This document shows positions 1-5,809 of a stretch of DNA of 27,078 bases, one piece after another; position 1 is the stretch's first letter; each line of letters begins with the position of its first letter. The translations under genes were made by a program, and so were the position numbers. This stretch comes from Ruminococcus sp. UBA3855. Its GTDB lineage: Bacteria; Bacillota; Clostridia; Oscillospirales; Ruminococcaceae. The stretch spans positions 1 through 27,078 of the forward strand of contig DGHF01000183.1 of NCBI GenBank assembly GCA_002392545.1. Reading direction: 5' to 3'. Under the pieces are notes generated by a model, which was given only the letters and a program-made list of their open reading frames with translations, was not told the origin of the DNA and searched no databases.

Positions 1-1
1 T

Positions 2-1345
2 GCTCAACAACCAAAAGAAAATGAAAATACTTCTCAATTCATCAAACCCGAAAAACAGGAAACTCCGGAAAAAGCACAGACTGCCAATGCCAGAAAAGTC
101 GGTCAGCCAATACAGGAAGGCTTTTTCGCAAGACAAGTAAAACTGCAAAATCCTGTTGCGAATGGTGTCGGTATCCGACCAGCTGAAAGAACTCATCCTC
201 AGCCCAAACCTGAACCAGTTCAGGAACAGCCCGAACCTGCTGAAGAAATGCCGGTCAGCGCAGATATTCTCATGATGGGAGACGAAACACAGCCCGAAAA
301 TCTGCCGGATGAAAAAGAATTGCTGGATTCCATTTTCAGTGACCGTCCGAAAAAATATACTATGACCGAAGGAGTTGAACCTTCTGCGAAAACGTTTTCC
401 ATCAGTCTTTCAGCGAGTGAAGTCACCAGCGTTCGCCGGAGAAATTCCGGTGTTGTGCCGGATACATTGGAAAAAGTTCCTTCCACTCCAAAAGAACAGT
501 CACACGAAGAACGGATTTTCAGCGAAGCGGAAGAAGTATTGCCTCCGCCAATGGCAATGTATGACAAACCTCCGCAGAAAGACCCGTCTGAATACAGCCG
601 GAGCAGAAGCAGACATCAGCCATTTCAGCCACAAAATAACAGCACCAGCTGGCAGTATCAGCAACAAGCACAGTCCTATCCTCAGCAAGGTGCAGGTTCT
701 CAATACCAGCAGTCACAGCCCTACCCCCAGCAGGGCATGAATTCCCAGTATCAGCAGTCACAGCCATACCATCAGCATGGCACGAACTCACAGTATCAAC
801 AAGCACAGCCCTACCCTCAGCAGGGAAGCAGTTATCAATCACAGCCCTATCCTCAGCAGGGAAACAGCTATCAGTATCAGCAACCATCTAACAATCAACA
901 GCCCCCCTATCCGCAACAAAGTAACAGCTATCAGTATCAGCAGGCTTATTCTTCGCAGGGTGCGCCTCAGCAGTCACAGTATTTCCAAAGTCAGGTAACT
1001 GCCAAACAGCCCACTCTCCCAGACCCCGCAGAAAAAATCCGTCCTTCCAAAGTCGAAAGACCTATGCCCAAGGCGGAAAAACCTCAGCATAAATCTTCCG
1101 GTTCTGGTAAAAAACCAGCGAAAATTGTTGATGCAGCGGAATTTTTTGGTGACAAACCTGTCAAGTCAAGGGGCGAGCTTGGGGTAACAATGGTTGACAA
1201 TATGACAGATGAACAGTTAGCGGCACAGCTTGCTCAGATGCAGTTCGGCGGTAAAAAGAAATCACGCCGTTCCATGAAGGCGGCGACAGAGTTGGAAGCA
1301 GATTTCAGCAATATTCCTTCTGATATGTTGCCTTCTGATTCTTAA
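2..1345 (+). CDS. Q/Y/P-rich repeat protein of unknown function, 5' end missing
   Basis: The reading frame is open from base 2, so the gene starts before the window; the ATG at 248 is internal and has no convincing ribosome site. The visible 447 residues are almost entirely low-complexity: a charged, Pro/Glu/Gln-rich N-terminal part, then a Gln/Tyr/Pro-rich block built from 15-residue units of the type SQYQQSQPYPQQGMN, then a Lys/Pro-rich stretch and a short C-terminal region (from KIVDAAEFFGDKP) that looks more conserved and contains a possible short helix (MTDEQLAAQLAQMQFGG). No transmembrane segment or catalytic motif is visible in this part. I do not recognise the family; a disordered scaffold or a cell-division or surface-associated protein are both possible. 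mscL follows 100 bases downstream on the same strand. Confidence 0.8.
   Translation, partial: AQQPKENENTSQFIKPEKQETPEKAQTANARKVGQPIQEGFFARQVKLQNPVANGVGIRPAERTHPQPKPEPVQEQPEPAEEMPVSADILMMGDETQPENLPDEKELLDSIFSDRPKKYTMTEGVEPSAKTFSISLSASEVTSVRRRNSGVVPDTLEKVPSTPKEQSHEERIFSEAEEVLPPPMAMYDKPPQKDPSEYSRSRSRHQPFQPQNNSTSWQYQQQAQSYPQQGAGSQYQQSQPYPQQGMNSQYQQSQPYHQHGTNSQYQQAQPYPQQGSSYQSQPYPQQGNSYQYQQPSNNQQPPYPQQSNSYQYQQAYSSQGAPQQSQYFQSQVTAKQPTLPDPAEKIRPSKVERPMPKAEKPQHKSSGSGKKPAKIVDAAEFFGDKPVKSRGELGVTMVDNMTDEQLAAQLAQMQFGGKKKSRRSMKAATELEADFSNIPSDMLPSDS
644..960 (+). repeat. in-frame tandem repeats, about 45 bp, coding a Q/Y/P-rich block
   Basis: Two full 45-base units start at 698 and 743, and a 42-base unit at 788. 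Each encodes SQYQQ(S/A)QPYPQQG plus one or two variable residues. Degenerate, shortened copies (SYQSQPYPQQGN, SYQYQQ) extend on both sides. Lengths stay multiples of three, so the repeats expand and contract without breaking the frame. They are protein repeats, not a CRISPR or intergenic array. Confidence 0.85.
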
Positions 1346-1355
1346 TTATGTATGT

Positions 1356-1408
1356 CAGGGTGATATTGCCCTGCAATAAAAAAATCCTGTCTGCGTATCT
1401 GCAACAGG
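1356..1408. other. two small hairpins in the mscL leader region
   Basis: The first hairpin (1356-1373) pairs CAGGGT with GCCCTG. The second (1386-1408) pairs CCTGT-TGC with GCA-ACAGG around a six-base loop with one bulged base. The A-run between them at 1378-1384 would be a U-run after the second hairpin if read on the minus strand, which resembles an intrinsic terminator pointing left. No minus-strand gene is available to use it, so the role is open. Confidence 0.35.
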
Positions 1409-1445
1409 CAAAGAGAGAAAGCCATTCAAAATAAGGAGGAAAATT

Positions 1446-1931
1446 ATGGCAAATGAAATTAACGCTGCTGATGCAGCAAAGGGAGCTGCAAAGGCAGCAG
1501 GCGGATTTCTGAAAGAATTCAAGGAATTTGCACTCAAAGGAAACGTAATGGATATGGCAGTCGGTGTTATCATCGGTGCGGCATTCGGAAACATCGTCAC
1601 AGCGTTGACGGATGATTTTATCAACCCGCTGATTTCCCTTGCAACTGGTGGTGTCAAGTATGCCGAAGACGGCACTCCGCAGATTGTCGGCGGTGCATTC
1701 AAAATCAATGGTGTATCTTTCAATTATGGTGCATTCATTTCATCTGTGCTGAACTTCCTGATTATTGCATTTATCCTGTTCCTGCTCATCAAGGCAATGA
1801 ATACCGCAATGGCACTCGGCAAGAAGAAGGAAGAAGAAGAGGCTGCTGCTGCACCTCCGCCAGAACCCACCAAGGAAGAACTGCTTTTGACGGAAATTCG
1901 TGACCTTCTCAAAGAACAGAAACAGTCATAA
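1446..1931 (+). CDS. mscL: large-conductance mechanosensitive channel MscL
   Basis: MscL forms a homopentameric pore in the cytoplasmic membrane that opens under high membrane tension to release solutes during hypo-osmotic shock. The protein has 161 residues, slightly longer than the usual 130-150. After a 20-residue Ala-rich lead-in comes the MscL signature FKEFALKGNVMDMAVGVIIG, with the first pore helix at about residues 36-58 (AVGVIIGAAFGNIVTALTDDFINP). An extracellular loop follows, then the second helix at about 98-118 (SSVLNFLIIAFILFLLIKAMN). The C-terminal part has a Lys/Glu/Ala/Pro-rich linker and the amphipathic helix EELLLTEIRDLLKEQ that bundles under the pore. A strong AAGGAGG site lies seven bases before the ATG. 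No separate promoter was seen in the 100-base gap, so readthrough from the upstream gene is possible. Confidence 0.97.
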   Translation: MANEINAADAAKGAAKAAGGFLKEFKEFALKGNVMDMAVGVIIGAAFGNIVTALTDDFINPLISLATGGVKYAEDGTPQIVGGAFKINGVSFNYGAFISSVLNFLIIAFILFLLIKAMNTAMALGKKKEEEEAAAAPPPEPTKEELLLTEIRDLLKEQKQS

Positions 1932-1950
1932 CTACATATTTCCTGAAATT

Positions 1951-1996
1951 AAAAAATTTCCCTGCTGGAATCATGTTTCCGGCAGGGAATGTTTTA
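1951..1996. terminator. bidirectional intrinsic terminator between mscL and the dockerin gene
   Basis: A 13-base-pair stem with one G-U pair (1958-1970 with 1977-1989, loop TCATGT) has six A bases before it and TGTTTTA after it. It lies between convergent stop codons and can serve both strands. Confidence 0.85.
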
Positions 1997-3073
1997 TGCT
2001 GATTCAATCACATTTTTGAAATAGGTTTCGGCATCATCCGTTCCCCCAGCACCGGCATAGGCGGAATATTGCAGGATGTAGGAAGCATCCACGGCATTGA
2101 TAATGCCATTTTTATCAACATCTGCACAATTATTCTGCTTGATATTCAGACCGCTTTCCCCATCTGTACCCAGAATAGCAGCCGCATGTAATACCATAGC
2201 CGCATCAACAGCATCTGTTGTGCCGTCAGCGTTGATATTTCCGGCACTGTAATTGAGATTGTAATATTCATCTACCAGATTATCCGCACATAAAGCGACA
2301 TTCCTGATAAATTCCTTATCGATTTCTGTCGTGGACTGGTTCGCCATCACAACCAGAATATAAGGCTGTAAGTTGTCACAATAGCAGACTTCATTATATG
2401 TCTGGAAATTTTCAGTTACGATATAGCCATATTTAACAGCCAGATTTCCCCCGACAACGTTTCTGACATAAGATTGTTCCGACTCGCTGAGGGCACTCCA
2501 GACAATATCCCAGCATTTTCCGGAATTGACTCTTCTGTGCAGTTTCTGCATACACATCTGCATAAAATCAGCTGTCACACTTGGAAAGAGGTTCGCCATG
2601 CTGACAGTGACATCTGTATCCCATGATTTCAGCATCTCATTGAAGCCTTCAATTCCAAATGTGCTGATAAGCATATCAAAGGCGATATTGTCAGAATATC
2701 TCAGGAAATAATCCAGAAGCTGTGCAAATGTATATTCAGTGCCGAATGCACTGTCTTTGATGATTCCTGCGTTTCCTCGTTTCCATTCTTCGGTGTAGGT
2801 GATAGTATCATCCAGACTGCGGATACCAGCTTCAAATTGTGTACACAGGTAATAAGCATAGGGAAGACGAATCAGCCCTGCACCTGCCATCAACTGCCCC
2901 GAACGATAGGAATACAGAACACCATTTTTTTCAGAAAATACCATGACTGCGCATTCATTTTCATAGCTTCGTGTGAGAGTGTTCATATCTTCGGTAGCAT
3001 TTGCGAACGCATGAAGAGGGGAAGAGCAAGCAAGCATCATTCCAGCAAGTAATAATGTAATTATTTTTTTCAT
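1994..3073 (-). CDS. secreted beta-lactamase-fold protein with C-terminal dockerin; catalytic residues lost
   Basis: A Sec signal peptide (MKKIITLLLAGMMLA..., likely cut after AFANA at residue 26) precedes a domain of about 240 residues with the layout of class A beta-lactamase-like serine hydrolases. The expected SxxK motif reads G66-L-I-R69 (context AGLIRLPYAYY), so both the nucleophilic Ser and the general-base Lys are absent. The SDN motif is intact (S127-D-N129), and the KTG motif is K214-Y-G216. Residues 276-345 form a dockerin with two Ca-binding loops (GNINADGTTDAVDA and ADVDKNGIINAVDA), which would dock the protein onto a cohesin outside the cell. Likely role: a non-hydrolytic binding domain on a cellulosome-like complex (inference). 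An AAAGGAG site precedes the ATG. The CAP-dockerin gene lies 42 bases upstream on the same strand, so the two are probably cotranscribed. Confidence 0.82.
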   Translation of the reverse strand: MKKIITLLLAGMMLACSSPLHAFANATEDMNTLTRSYENECAVMVFSEKNGVLYSYRSGQLMAGAGLIRLPYAYYLCTQFEAGIRSLDDTITYTEEWKRGNAGIIKDSAFGTEYTFAQLLDYFLRYSDNIAFDMLISTFGIEGFNEMLKSWDTDVTVSMANLFPSVTADFMQMCMQKLHRRVNSGKCWDIVWSALSESEQSYVRNVVGGNLAVKYGYIVTENFQTYNEVCYCDNLQPYILVVMANQSTTEIDKEFIRNVALCADNLVDEYYNLNYSAGNINADGTTDAVDAAMVLHAAAILGTDGESGLNIKQNNCADVDKNGIINAVDASYILQYSAYAGAGGTDDAETYFKNVIESA

Positions 3074-3115
3074 GATACGCTCCTTTACAGTGAATCATTT
3101 CGGACGTTCAGACAA

Positions 3116-3889
3116 TTATTTGTTCATGGATGCAAACCATTCCGCAACAGGAGCAGAATTTCCAGCTCCGGCATAGGATGCATATTGTAAAATATAGGAA
3201 GCGTCTGCGGAATTACAAACACCATTTTCGTCAAAGTCACAGCTTGCAACCTGTTCGGCTGTGAGGTAGGAATCCCCCCCCACTGCAGATTGAGCGGAAT
3301 CAATTAGAATAATAGTAGCATCCAAAGCATTAACCAGACCGTTTTTGTCAATATCTCCAGTCAGTGAAGAATTTTTGGAGGAAGTATCTTCTGGAATATA
3401 AGAACCTTCCAGAGGGTCAGTGTACAGGAATAATTGTGTCCAATAATATACGCCTTTGCTGTTGGGGGTAACACCAACACCAATATAATTGTAATCTTCA
3501 CTGAGAATATTTCCTCTGTGGTTAGTGGATTTCATCCAGACAGACATAACATTTTCCGCAGTTCCAAAGGATTCATAGGCGATATTTTCACCTGTACTTG
3601 TCCATTGAATATCTGTATTATCAAAGATAGTCCAGCATTCTGAACCATCTGGTCTGATGTGGCTGAAAGAAGAAGTCAGTTCAGCGGAACGCTCAAAGGC
3701 AATTTTTTTCAGAGATGGTGCTGTCTGATAAGGGGGCAAACCGGCAGAAATCCGCTGTAAATTTGTCAGGTAAATGACTTGTTCAGCTTGTTTTTCCAAA
3801 TCAGTCTGAGCATTCGCATGAAGTGGCAAACATCCGCACATGAAAACCGCAAAAATAAGGCTCAAAATTTTTCCCCTTGAATTTCGCAT
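3116..3889 (-). CDS. secreted CAP (SCP/PR-1-like) domain protein with C-terminal dockerin
   Basis: The signal peptide ends near LPLHANA at residue 27. Residues 35-155 form a CAP domain of the bacterial YkwD type: H77 in SFSHIRPDG, E101 in GENIAYE, and the signature W118..NHRGNIL..YNYIGVG with H124 supply the usual His/Glu cavity residues. A short Ser-rich linker leads to a dockerin at 177-243 with two Ca loops (GDIDKNGLVNALDA and CDFDENGVCNSADA) and the tail SYILQYASYAGAG, nearly identical in style to the neighbouring gene. The function of bacterial CAP domains is not settled; the dockerin implies attachment to a cohesin-bearing scaffold outside the cell. A GGGAGG site lies nine bases before the ATG, and a promoter is visible upstream. 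It is the first gene of the pair. Confidence 0.9.
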   Translation of the reverse strand: MRNSRGKILSLIFAVFMCGCLPLHANAQTDLEKQAEQVIYLTNLQRISAGLPPYQTAPSLKKIAFERSAELTSSFSHIRPDGSECWTIFDNTDIQWTSTGENIAYESFGTAENVMSVWMKSTNHRGNILSEDYNYIGVGVTPNSKGVYYWTQLFLYTDPLEGSYIPEDTSSKNSSLTGDIDKNGLVNALDATIILIDSAQSAVGGDSYLTAEQVASCDFDENGVCNSADASYILQYASYAGAGNSAPVAEWFASMNK

Positions 3890-3926
3890 TTAAAAAACCT
3901 CCCGTAACCAAAATATCTCTGTTTTC

Positions 3927-3955
3927 ATTATACAAAATTTTGGGTTCAAAATCAA
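3927..3955 (-). promoter_or_regulatory. promoter for the dockerin gene pair
   Basis: Read on the minus strand, TTGATT (3955-3950), a 17-base spacer and a perfect TATAAT (3932-3927) lie about 40 bases upstream of the CAP-dockerin start. The rest of the 280-base gap to the divergent lipoprotein gene is A+T-rich, with nothing further recognised except that gene's own promoter. Confidence 0.6.
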
Positions 3956-4097
3956 TTCATTTGACGGATTCTTTCAAAAAAATCGCCTATCTGCACAAAG
4001 TCAGGGGAGAATTTTTTTGCATATATCACAAAAAAGAAAATTTTGTCACATTTTGGATTTGTTTCATAAATTTTGATAAATTGTTTCTTTTTTTTAC

Positions 4098-4126
4098 TTG
4101 ACAAATACGCTGTATTATGCTATGAT
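4098..4126 (+). promoter_or_regulatory. consensus promoter of the lipoprotein gene
   Basis: TTGACA at 4098-4103, a 17-base spacer and TATGAT at 4121-4126 with the extended -10 TGC directly before it. Transcription would start near 4133, leaving a leader of about 40 bases. Confidence 0.85.
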
Positions 4127-4171
4127 AGGGGCAGAAAGAGAAAACTTCATCTTCAGAAAGGACGATAACAA

Positions 4172-5191
4172 ATGAAAAAGAGAACATTTTTGAACTTATT
4201 ATGCTTAACAGTGGCTTTAACCGCCTGCGGACAGAAAACAGAGATTCCCCCTGTCGATTTAATCGAAATCCCCATCACCACGACAATCACGACTTCCCCC
4301 CAAGAAACAACTGTGATTCCCTCTGAAACAACCGCATTGACAGAAACCGAAACAACCACCATTGCAACCTCCTCCCAGACAGATGACACTATTTCCCCCA
4401 CGGAAACCACAGAATCTGACACCGCTCCCGCCACGGAAATTGAATTCCCTGAAACTGATGAGGATTCCGAAACAGAAGATACTACCGAGGCAAAGCCTAA
4501 AAATACCGCTTGGGTCAAGGCTTATCGTAGAATATTGGTTCAGCATTGCCGTGATAAACAAGAAGAGGAAACTTCCGAAACTGACACCACCAATGAATCT
4601 GATTCCGATGAGGAAAGCAGTTCCAGAAAAAAAGACGACGAAACAGAAGAAATTGAAAATCAATGGTTTGTTCTGATTTATCTGGATGATGACAAAATTC
4701 CGGAAATGGTCATTCTTGACGGGACTGATATGGAATTGTACTGTTTTGACGGAAAAAATGCACAGCTGTTACTGGAAGACAGCTATAAAAGCGATGCATT
4801 TGACCAACAGAATGTATGCTATCAGCCTTATACAGGCTATATTGCAAGTGCATTCACAACCATGAGCGGAGGAGACGGCTTCACAATCTATCATTTTGAC
4901 CAGTTGGATGCCGTGCACGTTCAGCGGTACTATTTCAACAATAACGAAAATGTGGAAGGCGAAATGGCTTATAATGAAATTTGGAACAGAGCAGAAGAAT
5001 TTGAAGTCATTGACAATGGGTATCATGATGTGACACTTGGCGACAGCTGGACACACGTTACCTCTGAAATGGACGGCGCATACCGCCTGACCCTTGAAAA
5101 TGCTAATACTTTAACTGCTGATTTAGCCCCTGATATTGAAAAAGATTCTGAACAAGACCCCACAGAGGACGAAACGGAAGAAGAGGAGTAA
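4172..5191 (+). CDS. putative lipoprotein with Thr/Glu-rich linker, function unknown
   Basis: The N-terminus is a type II signal peptide with lipobox LTAC, giving Cys19 as the lipid-anchored residue, so the protein should sit on the outer face of the membrane. Residues 30-110 are a Thr/Glu/Ser-Pro linker (repeats such as ETTALTETETTT), typical of a disordered and possibly O-glycosylated wall-spanning spacer. A second acidic stretch lies at about 132-160. The globular part, about 164-320 (from NQWFVLIYLDDDKIPEMVIL), resembles small beta-rich surface domains that start with an FG-GAP-like D-x-D-x-x-P-E-M element, but I cannot assign a family. The C-terminus is very acidic. The start is set by AGAAAGGA before the ATG and by the promoter 45 bases upstream. 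The stop is followed within 13 bases by the next gene's promoter, so it is probably a single-gene unit. Confidence 0.8.
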   Translation: MKKRTFLNLLCLTVALTACGQKTEIPPVDLIEIPITTTITTSPQETTVIPSETTALTETETTTIATSSQTDDTISPTETTESDTAPATEIEFPETDEDSETEDTTEAKPKNTAWVKAYRRILVQHCRDKQEEETSETDTTNESDSDEESSSRKKDDETEEIENQWFVLIYLDDDKIPEMVILDGTDMELYCFDGKNAQLLLEDSYKSDAFDQQNVCYQPYTGYIASAFTTMSGGDGFTIYHFDQLDAVHVQRYYFNNNENVEGEMAYNEIWNRAEEFEVIDNGYHDVTLGDSWTHVTSEMDGAYRLTLENANTLTADLAPDIEKDSEQDPTEDETEEEE

Positions 5192-5203
5192 AACACTTTT
5201 CTC

Positions 5204-5232
5204 TTGACAAATTTCTCAAAACATGGTACAAT
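5204..5232 (+). promoter_or_regulatory. consensus promoter of the 74-residue gene
   Basis: TTGACA at 5204-5209, a 17-base spacer and TACAAT at 5227-5232, preceded by TGG. The -10 overlaps the upstream in-frame ATG at 5223, which therefore cannot be the start codon. Confidence 0.85.
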
Positions 5233-5261
5233 ATTCCTATATCATGCAGGAGGTGAAAAAA

Positions 5262-5486
5262 ATGTTTGTTTATTTCAATACTGGTGCTGAAGATGTTGTC
5301 AATACGGATTTCATCGTTAATTTTTGGAAAGACCATGAAAACTATGATGATGGTGTTGTTGACTATAATATTTGTCTGCGGTTGAAAAATAGAAAGAAAA
5401 AAGAAGTCCTTTATTTTGATTCCGAAGAAAAGAGAGATAATGATTTCCAAAAATTGATAGACCTTTTAGAAGTCACAAAATTATAA
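5262..5486 (+). CDS. small protein of unknown function, 74 residues
   Basis: The start is ATG 5262, placed six bases after a strong AGGAGGTG ribosome site; the longer in-frame start at 5223 lies inside the promoter. The product (MFVYFNTGAEDVVNTDF...) has no signal peptide or membrane segment. It is charged and looks like a small alpha/beta fold: a first strand MFVYFNT, a predicted loop rich in Asp/Tyr/Asn, a basic patch NRKKKEVLYF and a C-terminal helix with the pattern DFQKLIDLLEV. It has its own promoter and is followed 17 bases later by the thrS promoter, so it is an independent unit. I recognise no family. Confidence 0.75.
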   Translation: MFVYFNTGAEDVVNTDFIVNFWKDHENYDDGVVDYNICLRLKNRKKKEVLYFDSEEKRDNDFQKLIDLLEVTKL

Positions 5487-5503
5487 TTTTTAAAAATTTC
5501 CTC

Positions 5504-5532
5504 TTGACAAATGCCTGAAATTGTGCTATGAT
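5504..5532 (+). promoter_or_regulatory. promoter of the thrS T-box transcript
   Basis: TTGACA at 5504-5509, a 17-base spacer and TATGAT at 5527-5532 with extended -10 TGC. The T-box leader starts near 5539. Confidence 0.88.
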
Positions 5533-5539
5533 AGTGTAA

Positions 5540-5779
5540 AGCGTTGATGGAGATGTCACTGCAAAATATATACCTTTCAGAGAGCTGTCACCGATGGGCT
5601 GAAAATGACAGCAGGGTATCTTGTGAGTGTCGACCGCTCCGGAGTCTGTTTAATACACAGCGCATGACCAGCGTTAAAAGGTCTGAATGAGGTGTGCAGA
5701 ATTGCGCATGAATTCGGGTGGAATCACGGTGTAATATCGTCCCGAAACTTTGGAGAAGTCCGGAGTTTCGGGACTTTTT
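5540..5779 (+). ncRNA. T-box leader (tRNA-Thr-sensing riboswitch) of thrS
   Basis: T-box RNAs bind a specific tRNA; uncharged tRNA stabilises an antiterminator so the downstream synthetase gene is transcribed. The stem I base can form from GGAG near 5550 pairing with CTCC at 5637-5640. The conserved AGAGAGC element of the distal stem is at about 5579-5585. The triplet on the 3' side just before the closing helix is ACC (5633-5635), a Thr codon followed by the purine G, as expected for a specifier. The T-box core GGGTGGAATCACG sits at about 5716-5728, with UGGA as the element pairing to the tRNA acceptor end. The competing terminator follows. This fills the 323-base space before thrS. The specifier choice is read by eye from the fold. 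Confidence 0.92.
5739..5779 (+). terminator. regulated terminator of the thrS T-box
   Basis: An 11-base-pair perfect stem (GTCCCGAAACT 5739-5749 with AGTTTCGGGAC 5764-5774) is followed by five T bases. A further GGA/TCC pairing inside the loop extends the helix. The antiterminator formed with the T-box core would be mutually exclusive with it. Confidence 0.92.
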
Positions 5780-5809
5780 GCATAAAATAATCAAAAAGGA
5801 GAAAAAATT

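Noticed and set aside
644..960. Possible CRISPR-like array
   Set aside because: Repeats are coding, in-frame and contiguous without unique spacers.
5588..5794. Short minus-strand open frame in the thrS leader
   Set aside because: The interval is fully explained by the T-box RNA and its terminator on the plus strand.
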